Assembly (NCBI GenBank): GCA_009829735.1
Contig: CM020618.1
Coordinates: 20,693,346 to 20,757,345 of the forward strand
Direction of reading: 5' to 3'
Length of the DNA: 64,000 bases
Source: Pyropia yezoensis
Lineage: Eukaryota; Rhodophyta; Bangiophyceae; Bangiales; Bangiaceae
Part shown: positions 32,201 to 41,804 of the stretch, piece by piece
How positions within the stretch are numbered: the stretch's first letter is position 1
How the letters are laid out: each line of letters begins with the position of its first letter
Notes under the pieces: generated by a model
Seen by the model: the letters and a program-made list of their open reading frames with translations, nothing else
Databases searched by the model: none
What the model was told of the DNA's origin: nothing
Made by a program: the position numbers and the translations under genes

Positions 32201-33139
32201 ATGGCATCCCAGATAGTACACTATCGGACAATGGACCGCAATTTGCGTCTGTACTGTTTCAGGGAGTGCTGGATATGTTGGGGGATAAGGCAAACTATGC
32301 CACCCCCTACCACCCACAAACTAATGGGCAGGTGGAGCGCTTCAACAAAACTATTGTTAGGTAGCTGCGCCACTATGTGAGTGAGCACGTGAAGACGTGG
32401 GACCAATACATTTCTATTCTTACTACTGCCTACAATTCGCAGGTTCACTCATCTACCGGGGAAGTACCCCTCGCTTTTGTGACCCCCCCGCCGCGTGCGG
32501 TCTATTGCGGTGCGGCGGTCGCTCCCAACTAGGGAGGATGGTGGCAGTACGCCTACTCCTACTGAGAGTAAGGCGGAGTTCGCTGCTAGGCTTGAACACC
32601 TCATCCCTAAAGTCAGGGCTGAGATGGACAAAGCACAAAAGCGCTACAAGCATACCTTTGACAAAAAGGTGCGCAATGCTAAGCATGTCCCCGAACAGGG
32701 TGACTGGGTGCTGGTTCACTCACACACCCCAACTGGGGGTAAGTTGGTATTCCAGACGATGGGGCCGTACCAGGTCCTTCGTACTGATGGGCGGCGCTTC
32801 ACCATCGAAAGTGACGATGGGGTCCGCACAGTGAACGGACAGGACGTGGTCAAAGTTGCACCACCGCCTGCAGGCGACCCAGCTTGAGCGCGTGCTTTGG
32901 AAGCGTGGCGCCTCCCCTCACTGCCTGCGGCCAAACAGGGCCCGCAGGAGTACGTGTTCGATAAGTTCATCGACCACGGATGGGATGAGGACACTAACCG
33001 CCTCATGTTGAGCGTGCGTTGGTTTGGCTACAAAGCCAAGGATGATACGTGGGAGTATGTGGAGGACCTTCCCGCTGAGAAGGTCCGGGCGTACTGTGCC
33101 CGGAATGAGATAGACCCTAGCAGCCCTCCCTCAACGTGA
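29233..33139 (+). pseudogene. pol: Pol of element 1: protease-RT-RNaseH-integrase-chromodomain, broken
   Basis: The frame opens at 29233, after a TGA, 75 nt beyond the gag stop and in a different frame, with no early ATG. Expression would therefore need reinitiation or has been lost. Domains seen are the protease (VLDTGSGAS near 29392), RT with YLDDI (about 30727), RNase H (DVDASYDQLG near 31175), and integrase zinc-binding and DDE core (about 31830-32350). Breaks are TAG at 31903 in the integrase zinc region, TAG at 32362 just after the DDE core, a frameshift at about 32450-32500, and TGA at 32885 before the chromodomain. Each piece continues the family sequence beyond the break, so this is a decaying pol and not separate genes. 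Confidence 0.9.
32945..33139 (+). pseudogene. Chromodomain at the Pol C-terminus of element 1
   Basis: The stretch EYVFDKFIDHGWDEDTNRLM followed by VRWFGYKAKDDTWEYVEDL has the chromodomain pattern: aromatic residues before and within V-x-W-x-G-Y, then D-x-T-W-E. Chromodomains at the integrase C-terminus guide chromovirus integration toward marked chromatin. It is cut off from the rest of Pol by the TGA at 32885-32887. Confidence 0.8.
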
Positions 33140-33293
33140 GGGAAGGCCGAGTAACAGTGCCAAGAGAGTGCTTCAAGTCGAAGTGGTACGCAGAGTGGCT
33201 TTTAACTACAGCCCTAAACCTCACACTCTCACAACAAAGGCAGCTGCCAACTAGGCATGCATGCTAGACTCTCCAACCCCACGGCCCTCGCCC

Positions 33294-33648
33294 TCACGTA
33301 GAGGCGAGCGGGCGAGACCCACGGCGATAACGCTCCCCACCAGTCGGAGGGGGCGGCGGCTCCAAGTCGGAACCGTCGCGCCCCTCACGGTCGCGCAAGT
33401 GGCGCCGACCGTGGCTACTCTTCTGCTTGGTCTTGCGCGCAAGTTTGCGACGCAGACGCCGGACCGACTCCGACTCTGACGGAGTCGAGGACTCCGAGAC
33501 GGAGTAAGACAACTCGTCTTCCGACACGGAGGGAGAGCGCCGCGAGTGTCGGCGACGACGGCGAGGAGGCGAGTATGCCCGGCTCGCACGACGTTTGCCA
33601 CGCCCAAGTGGGGCTGGCTGGGGCATAATAGCCCCAATGCGAGCCAAC
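33294..33648 (-). CDS. Antisense ORF downstream of pol in element 1 (C-terminal part, cut by gap)
   Basis: The minus-strand frame is open from the gap edge at 33648 to a stop at 33294. It encodes about 117 residues of highly charged Arg/Ser/Glu sequence (AYSPPRRRRRHSRRSPSVSE, then SVSESSTPSESESVRRLRRK). Neither alternative minus frame nor the plus strand looks as organised. It starts only about 155 nt from the end of pol and is antisense to it, the same arrangement as the long antisense ORF in element 2. The sequences are not alike. It could instead belong to another element whose body is in the gap. Confidence 0.4.
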
Positions 33649-34148
33649 NNNNNNNNNNNNNNNNNNNNNNNNNNNNNNNNNNNNNNNNNNNNNNNNNNNN
33701 NNNNNNNNNNNNNNNNNNNNNNNNNNNNNNNNNNNNNNNNNNNNNNNNNNNNNNNNNNNNNNNNNNNNNNNNNNNNNNNNNNNNNNNNNNNNNNNNNNNN
33801 NNNNNNNNNNNNNNNNNNNNNNNNNNNNNNNNNNNNNNNNNNNNNNNNNNNNNNNNNNNNNNNNNNNNNNNNNNNNNNNNNNNNNNNNNNNNNNNNNNNN
33901 NNNNNNNNNNNNNNNNNNNNNNNNNNNNNNNNNNNNNNNNNNNNNNNNNNNNNNNNNNNNNNNNNNNNNNNNNNNNNNNNNNNNNNNNNNNNNNNNNNNN
34001 NNNNNNNNNNNNNNNNNNNNNNNNNNNNNNNNNNNNNNNNNNNNNNNNNNNNNNNNNNNNNNNNNNNNNNNNNNNNNNNNNNNNNNNNNNNNNNNNNNNN
34101 NNNNNNNNNNNNNNNNNNNNNNNNNNNNNNNNNNNNNNNNNNNNNNNN
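33649..34148. other. Assembly gap, 500 N
   Basis: Exactly 500 unknown bases, a conventional scaffold-join length rather than a measured size. It hides the 3' end of element 1 and the 5' LTR and start of gag of element 2. The join itself could be wrong. Confidence 1.
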
Positions 34149-35838
34149 TGAACACGGTACGGTAGCGTACATCGCCCCGGCTGGAACCCAGTTCCAGGTC
34201 AACGAAGGAACGGGACGGCGCGTCCCGTATGTGCGGACTACGGGGTACTCCCCGGTGACGGGTAACCCTCACCACCCTTGCCAACATGGGCGGTGCGCAC
34301 GGAGGCACCTCCGCAGATTGCGGGCCGACCCAACCGGTTTGGGGAGTCCATGTTCCGGTTGACCCAAGGACCCAAGGCCTACCAGGGAGCAGGCACTCGG
34401 GCGCCGAGGAGGCAACCGTAGCTACGGGGCTACCCCGATGCGACCTCAAGGGGGGGACCGCACGTCCGGGTGTATGTTGTGTGGGATCCCCAGCACTGGG
34501 TGTCTTCCTGCCCACTCATCCCCGAGGAGTCTCGGCGGGCAGCGGCGCAAACGCAAGGCATCCACCGGGGGGTATCCCCCCGAGCACCCGGACCCGCACC
34601 GGGTAGGCAGCCAGCTCCAGGTGGAGTACTGGCCGTCGAGGGGGCACCTCCTCAGCCGGATGTCCCGGCGGACAGCACCCTACCAAGGCGGGAAACGAGT
34701 AAGAGGAAGGATGACCGGGGGGCGGCTGGGGTCACCCAAGCAAGCCACCCCGGAGTACCGCGGGGAAAGCCCCACGGAGAGCGCGGTTTGAGCCGACGGC
34801 CGCATCAACCCCCGGGTACACCTTCCGGCCCCGACGACACGGCGTCAGGGGATTGATGACCAACCTCCAAGGTTGGGAGGAAAGGACGGGAAGCCCCGTC
34901 ACGTTGAACCAGACAAGGGCCCTGTTCAGGATGCCCGAGCTACACCGGATATCGGTGTAGGACATGTGTTGTTTACCTTGGAGAACTTCAAGGTATCAGC
35001 CACACTGGGGGTTGACCCCCAGTCGACACGATCGTACTACCCTGTACTGGACACAGGGGCTGGACCCAACCTTATCCGGAAGGATACCCTCCCGGACAAG
35101 TGGCTTCCACGAGTCAGAGTGACTCGGGGACCCACCATCAAGGACGCCGAATGGTCGACTCATTCGTACGACCGCAGCGATGTCGCTGCAGGTTACCATC
35201 GGGGATCTCACCACGGAAGTTGACTTCCTGGTATGTGAAACGCTATCGGTGCCCTGCATACTGGGGTGCACCTTCATCAACGTTCACGTTGATGCAATCC
35301 GGCCAGGCGGAGGACCGTCGAGCTTCAAGAAGCCGACGGGACGAAGCGAGGACACACGGCTATCGTCAGGGACCTGACGCTACAAGGAAGCCACGTTAAC
35401 GTGGCTGAGGTGTACGCAAGCGTCGAGCCGAAGACACTTCGGTTGGCCAAGCGAACTCGCTTTGAGCCGTTGTCAGAGACAGTCCTCCCGGTTAACTGCG
35501 ACCTCGCAGGCATCTGCAGAGTCCAGTCCAACCTACGGACGTACAAGCGCCATGGGTTGACCATGGCCAACGGTCTCATAGACCTCCCAGCAGGAGGGTC
35601 GTCCCTCCTAGTGATGGCGAACTATCGCCGTAAGGCAGTTACCCTCCCGAAGGGAACTATCCTCGGGATTGCCGACTCTACGAAGGAGATATCCTTACCC
35701 CTGATAAGGAAGGTCAAGTGGAACCACTTGAAGTACTGGCGGTCGCCGAGACCACCGAGCGACAGCAAACCGATGACGGGAAGCCTAACCCATCGGCGGC
35801 TCCGGCGGACCTGCCGCCAAAGGACCAAGAGGCCTTGA
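34149..35838 (+). pseudogene. gag-pro: Gag C-terminus and protease of element 2, frameshifted
   Basis: Protein-like sequence switches frame several times. A CCHC-type zinc knuckle near 34470-34505 is split between two frames by a single-base shift. A Pro/Arg-rich Gag tail follows to 34856. The aspartic protease appears from about 34873, with VLDTGAGPNLIRKDTLP near 35043. Its continuation (LVCETLSVPCILGCTF) is in another frame from 35180, and a linker region follows in a third ORF from 35401 to 35838. No single frame covers the region, so Gag and protease of this copy look inactive unless the assembly has indel errors. Confidence 0.75.
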
Positions 35839-35898
35839 AGGCACTGGCCGAGGCTGACCTCGACCACCTTCCCCTCGGTAGCGAAGGGGTAACGACGG

Positions 35899-38877
35899 AT
35901 GCTAAGAAAGCATGACGTTATGTGGACAGGCGGGGCCTTGGGGACCATTGGGGCAACCCAACATCGTATAGACCTGGTACCAGGCGCACGACCCGCCCGC
36001 TCACAACCGCACCGAGCGGGACCTATGCAACGAGAGATCGTTGATGGAGAAGTGAAGAGGATGAGTGAAGCTAAGGTGATCCGACCTTCGATGTCGGAAT
36101 GGGGTGCCCCAGTCGTTATTGTGCCGAAGAAGGATCAAACCCCTCGGTTTTGCATCGATTATCGACGCCTCAACTTGGTTACCAAGAAGGACTCATACCC
36201 TTTACCAAGGATGGATGAATGCATCGACTCCCTGGGGGAGGCTACGGTGTTTACCACCATCGACTGCAATGCCGGATACTGGCAGATCCCGGTGGCGGAC
36301 GAGGATATCCCCAAGACGGCATTCGTCTGTCACAGTGGAGTGTACGAGTTCCTAAGGATGCCCTTCGGATTGTCCAACGCCCCCGCTACATTCCAGCGGG
36401 CTATCGACATCATACTGTCGGGGGTGAAGTGGCGTAACTGCCTAGTGTACCTCGATGACGTCATCGTCTTCTCGCGTAACATGGATGACCATGTACAACA
36501 TGTTGACGAGGTACTCACCCTCTTGAGGAACGCCGGGGTAACCCTGCGTCTGAAGAATTGCACCTTCTTCCAACAGACGGTCGAATATCTGGGCCACCAG
36601 ATAACCCCTGGTAAACTAGGGGTACTCGAAGCCAATACCCGGGCACTCCGGGATGCCCGGTTCCCTAACACCCAGACGCAGCTCAAGAGCTTCCTGGGAA
36701 TGTGCAATGTATACCGACGGTTCGTCAAGGACTTCGCTCGGATAGCTAAACCGTTAACGGTTCTTACGAGCAGTACCTTACCCAAGGTACTCCAACCCCC
36801 TTCGCCTAGCGAAGAGGAGGCATTCGAGTCGCTGAAGCGAGCCCTACTAGCCCCACCCGTCCTTGCGTTACCGCATAGACGGGGTACCTTCGTCATCGAT
36901 GTCGATGCGTGTGATACACAAGTGGGATGCACCCTGTTACAGGGAGAGACGTTGATAGGTACCGACAACGTTATCCCGGACCTACGTCCGGTAGGGTACT
37001 TCAGCCGGACACTCAACCCGGCTGAGCGGAACTATAGTGCCACCGAGCGTGAATGCCTCGGAGTTATATGGGCAGTGCAACTGCTCCGTCCATACCTGGA
37101 GGGCTCCAGGTTCATCGTGAGGTCCGACCACGAACCCCTACGATGGCTCCTCAACCTTGGTGACAAGGATTCCGATAGCCATGGGAGGCTAGCCCGATGG
37201 AGGCTGACGATGGCCGAGCACGACTACCGCACGGTGTATAAGGCTGGGTCAACCCACCACCTCAGAGACGCGTTGTCTCGACTCGACACCCCGAGCGGGG
37301 ATACCCGCCCGGTGGACGAGGACATCCCGGTAGTACCGGTGTGCATGGTGGGTAATGCTACCCAGGGTATGGCTGACCATACCATGGCACACCTTGCGTG
37401 CCCATTGACCCTCGCGGACTTCCGCGTGGCACAGGCCAACGACGATGACTGTAGACGTCATCGTGCTAACCTCCTGGCCGGTACGGCCGGCATCTTCTCC
37501 GAGAACGAAGACGGACTCATATACCGGCGGGCACCCGCCGATGGACGACATCAAGTCGTGGTTCCCGTGTCCTTACGGCAAGCCGTCATGAAACGAGAAC
37601 ATGAGAACCCTACAGCCGGACACCCGGGGGGTTCACGTATGTTCGCAGCAATGCGAAGGTTCTTCTACTGGCCAGCAATGGCCGTCGACGTGGTCGACCA
37701 CGTACGGGGATGCCACCCCTGTGCACGTAACCGCATGAGTCTACATAGGCGGGCGTCTGCCATGAAGCTATTCCCACCTGATGGGCCCAACGAGCAAGTC
37801 GCTATCGACATACTCGGGCCACTTCCGATAACGGAAGAAGGGAACAGGTACATCCTTGTCATGTCTGACCGCTTCACTAAGCTGTCAAGAGCGGCAGCCA
37901 TCCCGAATGATACGGCATACACGATCATGAACGCAGTGGTTGACCACTGGATCAGTGCATACGGAGTCATGAAGCAACTCCTCTCCGATAACGGAGCAAA
38001 CCTTACGTCGGCATTCTGCACTAAGGTCCTGGGCATGTTCGGTATTGAACCACGTCGGGCATCCGACTACCACCCGCAGTCCAACGGGCAGGTGGAGCGG
38101 TTCAACTGCACCATCGTCAAGATGCTACAGTGCTACGTGGCCGAGCACACGAACACTTGGGACAGGCTTCTGTCCGTACTCACCCTGGCATACAATGCCA
38201 GGCCACATCGGAGCACAAACATTGCTCCGCTGGAGTGGGTCATGCCACTAGGCGTCGGTAACTTGACGCTGCCACCCGGCAGGTGCACTCGGTATGATAC
38301 ACCGAAGGGCCGACCCGCCGAACGCATCCACCTAGCTTGGTTGGCCAAGCTATCGTGGATGATTCCTAAGCTCAAGGGTGCCCTTGACAGAACACAACTT
38401 CGGTATAAGAAGAACTTCGACGCCCGACTACGGGTGCGCAACGCAACCCTGGTAACAGGTGACTGGGTCTATATCAGACACCAGAAGTTCCGAGGGAACA
38501 AGCTTATGCAACCGGTCAAGGGACCGTACCAGATCCTCCACAGAGATGACCACTCTGTTATCTTACACTCCGATACGGAGATCCAACGCATCAGTATGAA
38601 TGATGTCACACCTGCTCCGAAGCCGGAACAGCCTCAGCCGGTACCGGCTGGGTTGCTACATGAAGCTCTTACAACCCACCGGTCGGATGACCCGGTGGGA
38701 CCGGATGGGATTCCATACCAAGTAGAGAGCGTGGTCGGACACACCGACCCGGACCTACCAGGACCCATGTACGTCAAGGTTATGTGGGTCGGATACGACT
38801 CACCCACCTGGGAACAGGCGGCAAATATACCCCGCCAACTCCTCATGCCGTACATGAGGCGACGACGCCTACTGTAA
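35899..38877 (+). CDS. pol: Pol of element 2: RT-RNaseH-integrase-chromodomain, intact
   Basis: A 992-aa ORF from ATG 35899 without interruption. RT contains FCIDYRRLN, the DCNAGYWQIPVADED block and the catalytic YLDDV (about 36449). RNase H contains FVIDVDACDTQVGCTL and ATERECLGVIWAV. Integrase has the HHCC zinc region (HENPTAGHPGG ... CHPCARNR), then the DDE residues in VAIDILGPLP, LLSDNGAN and QSNGQVERFN. The C-terminus (VKVMWVGYDSPTWEQAANIP) is chromodomain-like. The lack of stops over 3 kb contrasts with the shifts just upstream and suggests a fairly young copy, or selection on pol until recently. Translation presumably comes from fusion to Gag-protease in a functional copy. Confidence 0.95.
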   Translation: MLRKHDVMWTGGALGTIGATQHRIDLVPGARPARSQPHRAGPMQREIVDGEVKRMSEAKVIRPSMSEWGAPVVIVPKKDQTPRFCIDYRRLNLVTKKDSYPLPRMDECIDSLGEATVFTTIDCNAGYWQIPVADEDIPKTAFVCHSGVYEFLRMPFGLSNAPATFQRAIDIILSGVKWRNCLVYLDDVIVFSRNMDDHVQHVDEVLTLLRNAGVTLRLKNCTFFQQTVEYLGHQITPGKLGVLEANTRALRDARFPNTQTQLKSFLGMCNVYRRFVKDFARIAKPLTVLTSSTLPKVLQPPSPSEEEAFESLKRALLAPPVLALPHRRGTFVIDVDACDTQVGCTLLQGETLIGTDNVIPDLRPVGYFSRTLNPAERNYSATERECLGVIWAVQLLRPYLEGSRFIVRSDHEPLRWLLNLGDKDSDSHGRLARWRLTMAEHDYRTVYKAGSTHHLRDALSRLDTPSGDTRPVDEDIPVVPVCMVGNATQGMADHTMAHLACPLTLADFRVAQANDDDCRRHRANLLAGTAGIFSENEDGLIYRRAPADGRHQVVVPVSLRQAVMKREHENPTAGHPGGSRMFAAMRRFFYWPAMAVDVVDHVRGCHPCARNRMSLHRRASAMKLFPPDGPNEQVAIDILGPLPITEEGNRYILVMSDRFTKLSRAAAIPNDTAYTIMNAVVDHWISAYGVMKQLLSDNGANLTSAFCTKVLGMFGIEPRRASDYHPQSNGQVERFNCTIVKMLQCYVAEHTNTWDRLLSVLTLAYNARPHRSTNIAPLEWVMPLGVGNLTLPPGRCTRYDTPKGRPAERIHLAWLAKLSWMIPKLKGALDRTQLRYKKNFDARLRVRNATLVTGDWVYIRHQKFRGNKLMQPVKGPYQILHRDDHSVILHSDTEIQRISMNDVTPAPKPEQPQPVPAGLLHEALTTHRSDDPVGPDGIPYQVESVVGHTDPDLPGPMYVKVMWVGYDSPTWEQAANIPRQLLMPYMRRRRLL

Positions 38878-38954
38878 CAACCCAACCGACACCGACTTCG
38901 GCTGTTGGGGGGTGAGGCTTATACCTACTAAGTAGGGTGTGACATGGTTAAAGC

Positions 38955-39050
38955 AGACTTAGGTTTCTAAGTCAAATCAGACTTAGGTTTCTAAGTCGAA
39001 CCAAGCTTAGGTAACTAAGTAGAGCTAAGCTTAGGTAACTAAGTAAAACC
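38955..39050. repeat. Four 24-bp tandem repeats, each with an internal palindrome
   Basis: Units start at 38955, 38979, 39003 and 39027, with an exact 24-bp period. Units 1-2 carry ACTTAGGTTTCTAAGT and units 3-4 carry CTTAGGTAACTAAG, each able to form a stem of 5-6 bp with a 4-nt loop. They lie 78 bp after pol. They could be protein-binding sites or RNA hairpins in the element's 3' region. Confidence 0.85.
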
Positions 39051-39121
39051 TGAACCTCAATAAGTTAACTTAAAGGTAAAGGCTAACTCCGATAATATCG
39101 AAGTAACTAGGGAGCTTACAC

Positions 39122-39178
39122 GGGAGGATGACCTCCCCAAGCCAAGACACCAAGTGAGGGAGGATGACCTCCCCAAGC
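39122..39178. repeat. Duplicated 21-bp palindromic motif
   Basis: GGGAGGATGACCTCCCCAAGC occurs at 39122-39142 and again at 39158-39178. It contains the hairpin GGGAGG-ATGA-CCTCCC. It sits between the 24-bp repeats and the end of the antisense ORF, so it could mark the 3' end of one or both converging transcripts. Confidence 0.8.
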
Positions 39179-39356
39179 ATGAACCTACCGGAAGAAGTTG
39201 GACGGGAGGCAAGGCACCACTGAGCCAGAAGGGGTACTCCCCAGGGCAGCAAACAGAGGCAAGCAATGCCCCCCAAAGGGGATGAGTTTATACTCACTAC
39301 TACCCGGCTACCATAAGGGTTGCCGGGGCCCTCTCCCGCACAAACAATAGCACTCC

Positions 39357-41804
39357 TCAGTGGGTAGACCCACTGCCTGAGGGAGGCCACTCACGCGTAA
39401 GCGCGTAGACCTCCGTGCTCCACCGGTCGGCAACGTCACGACGGTCGACCACCCGAGTTACCTCGGTGCATAGCTGGACGAGGGTGCTGCGGCCAGCCTC
39501 CACGTCCTCCAGAGCTTTCTGGAGGCGGTCCAGCACGCCACCGAAGCAACGCGCTGACCCAACCAGCGCAGCACCCGGGGGGATATCCCCCCAGCTAACA
39601 GAGAGACCCCCACGCATTGCGCGGGTAACAAGGGCGTCAACGCCCTCATACCAGAGACGGGGACCCCCGTCATGTAGGACAGGGGCGGGAGGTGACACTG
39701 GCGCAGCCAGAGGAGCCACAGGAGCCGACACGGCTACCACCGGAGCCGGTGGCACCTGATACGAGGCCCGGTAGGACCCTACCGAAGGGGCTCCACCGTA
39801 ACCACGGCGGTACTCCGCCCGACGACGGGACACCTCACGCTCCCCACCCACAGAGCCCCACTCTCGGGGACGACGGCCAACCGCCGCCGGCATCGGGTTA
39901 CCGAACCACGGAGCAAGGACCTGAAGAGGGTCATGGATAACCATGGGAATACCCAGGTCAGGAACGGCCTCGGTGGACGCCCACCCATGGCAACTAGGCT
40001 CACCCGGCTGAGTACGCCGGACACGCAACGAGTGACGAGGCAAGGGGGAAGCCCCAGCCTGCGGGTCCCGGTACGGGGGAAGGACCAACACCCCAGCCCA
40101 GTTCACGGCATCGTGAACAGCCAGCAGGGCTTCGAACTCCCGGGCCAACCCGGTCTTGGCAGCTATCAGATCCACGCCCAACTGCGCGATGTGCCGACGG
40201 ACACCCGTCGGAAGATGAAACAGACGACCCTGCCGGCGGACGGACAGCAAGAAGGATGAAGCCTGCCCGAGGGTAACCTCAAGGGTGAAGGTACCCTGCA
40301 ACGGGTGGACCGGTCGCGAGGCCAACACACTCCCGAAGTAGCGAAGGCAGGAGCCGGTGTCAAACCGGAAAGCAGGGGCGGGTTCCCACCCCTCCTGCCA
40401 TAGCGGCGGGCGCACGGGAGTGTATACCGGAGCACGACCGTTGCCGGTCTGCAACGCACACGTTATATCCGTGCGGAACGCATCCGCCATGACACCATGG
40501 TTACGTCGCCAACTCGACGCCGACTTCAACCCCGCCATGGGCGGGTAGGGAGCCGTCAACGACAGATACGGGGGTACCCCCGGGTAGTAGTCAAAGTCGG
40601 GATACCGACCGGTACGGCTCACCGTCTCCCCAAACGCAACCGGCTCCGCCGCCGCCGCAATCCCCCGAGCACTAGCCGGGTAGTCAATCTCCCGCGGCAA
40701 CGCGGGGGCAATCAGGTCGCAGACCCCGAAGTTGGGGTCGAGGTAGACCTCACCCCGTCCCACCCGGGTGCGCCAGAGCTGCGCATGCCGGTCGTCCGGC
40801 TGACTCAGGATCCAATGGTGTTCCACCCGGACCGCGTTCGGCTGGTTGACCAGCAGCACCAACTCCCGCTCCCAGCTCGGGTCCACCTTGACGCGCCGGG
40901 AGGACTCTCCACGGGGATGCACCAGGTGGGAGTCCACCCGCATACGCCCATCGGACTCCATCGACTCTTGCACCGTGAGGCCTCGAACCCGAGCCACCAA
41001 GTCGGACACCGACATGGCGGGTTGACCCGCCGCCACGGCGACGCCGCCACCCAACGGGGCAACCCGGGCAGGACCAGGAAGAATCGGGGGCGCCGGGGGA
41101 CGCACCACCGGAAGAGGGGCCGACGTCGGAGATTGACGAGGCCGAGGAGGAAGAAGAAGGGCGGGCGCCCGCCCGGAGTAACTCCCGGTGTCAACCGCCA
41201 TGGGAGAAGGAGCGTCTTGACCGCTCGACACCCGCGGCACCGCAGGTACGGTACCGGCGCCGGCACCACCCGTCGGCGTAGCCCCCGCCTCGGAAGGGGA
41301 AGGCACTTGGACAGCCTCCGGAGCCGGAGCCCCGGCCGTGCGGACACCCGCACCGTCTTGACCCGCCGCACCGGGTGTCGCACCGCCACCACCACCCGCG
41401 TCAACGTCGGGACCGCCTCGAGGAGTCACCGCCCGGACACCCGGACCACCTTGACCAGCCGGAGTCGGCTGCGGGTCGCCACCTCCGCCGCAGGGCGGAC
41501 CATCTTGAGGTAGCTGCGGTGAGCCGGCACCGGCACCAGGCTCCATCCGGGCAGCCGGCAGAGAGGGGGTAGAAGCCGCCACGCGCGGTTGACCGCCGGG
41601 TTGACCGCCGGCCGACGGCACCGTCGTGCCGCTGCACACGGACGACAGTCCTCCGGCCGACAGACGGACGGACACCGCAGGCCCGTCGTCGTCAGACGAG
41701 CTCACCCCGTAACGCGCGGCGTCGGGACCGACAGGCGCGTCGTCCTCCATCTCCTCCCCGATCAGGAGGTCTTCCTCCTCTCCAAGCACCTGGGGATAGG
41801 ACAT
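39357..41804 (-). CDS. Long antisense ORF inside retrotransposon 2, unknown protein
   Basis: A minus-strand ORF lies between pol and the 3' LTR. I take ATG 41804 as the start, giving 815 aa with first residues MSYPQVLGEEEDLLIGEEME; the frame is open to 42329, but that part reads as translated non-coding sequence. The N-terminal third is acidic, then Gly/Pro/Ala-rich. From about residue 330 the sequence becomes ordinary and globular: VKVDPSWERELVLLVNQPNA, then LDPNFGVCDLIAP, PDFDYYPGVPPYLSLTAPYP and PLWQEGWEPAPAFRFDTGS, down to a helical C-terminus LDRLQKALEDVEAGRSTLVQ. No domain is recognised. Extra antisense ORFs between pol and the 3' LTR are known in some plant Ty3/gypsy elements. It may be a captured host gene or a regulator of the element. 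Confidence 0.65.
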   Translation of the reverse strand: MSYPQVLGEEEDLLIGEEMEDDAPVGPDAARYGVSSSDDDGPAVSVRLSAGGLSSVCSGTTVPSAGGQPGGQPRVAASTPSLPAARMEPGAGAGSPQLPQDGPPCGGGGDPQPTPAGQGGPGVRAVTPRGGPDVDAGGGGGATPGAAGQDGAGVRTAGAPAPEAVQVPSPSEAGATPTGGAGAGTVPAVPRVSSGQDAPSPMAVDTGSYSGRAPALLLPPRPRQSPTSAPLPVVRPPAPPILPGPARVAPLGGGVAVAAGQPAMSVSDLVARVRGLTVQESMESDGRMRVDSHLVHPRGESSRRVKVDPSWERELVLLVNQPNAVRVEHHWILSQPDDRHAQLWRTRVGRGEVYLDPNFGVCDLIAPALPREIDYPASARGIAAAAEPVAFGETVSRTGRYPDFDYYPGVPPYLSLTAPYPPMAGLKSASSWRRNHGVMADAFRTDITCALQTGNGRAPVYTPVRPPLWQEGWEPAPAFRFDTGSCLRYFGSVLASRPVHPLQGTFTLEVTLGQASSFLLSVRRQGRLFHLPTGVRRHIAQLGVDLIAAKTGLAREFEALLAVHDAVNWAGVLVLPPYRDPQAGASPLPRHSLRVRRTQPGEPSCHGWASTEAVPDLGIPMVIHDPLQVLAPWFGNPMPAAVGRRPREWGSVGGEREVSRRRAEYRRGYGGAPSVGSYRASYQVPPAPVVAVSAPVAPLAAPVSPPAPVLHDGGPRLWYEGVDALVTRAMRGGLSVSWGDIPPGAALVGSARCFGGVLDRLQKALEDVEAGRSTLVQLCTEVTRVVDRRDVADRWSTEVYALTREWPPSGSGSTH

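Larger units (their letters stand above)
26806..33648 (+). mobile_element. Ty3/gypsy chromodomain retrotransposon 1 (3' end lost in gap)
   Basis: A plus-strand LTR retrotransposon. In order it has a candidate 5' LTR (26806-27092), a candidate primer-binding site, gag (27212-29158), a broken pol with protease, RT, RNase H, integrase and chromodomain (29233-33139), and a short antisense ORF. It is then cut by the 500-N gap. The order protease-RT-RNaseH-integrase is that of Ty3/gypsy. The C-terminal chromodomain places it with chromoviruses. Pol carries several nonsense codons and a frameshift, so this copy cannot make a complete Pol. The 3' LTR and target duplication are not visible. Confidence 0.9.

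Noticed and set aside
38955..39178. CRISPR-like regular repeats
   Set aside because: Units are contiguous with no unique spacers, lie in a eukaryotic retrotransposon, and no cas genes are present.
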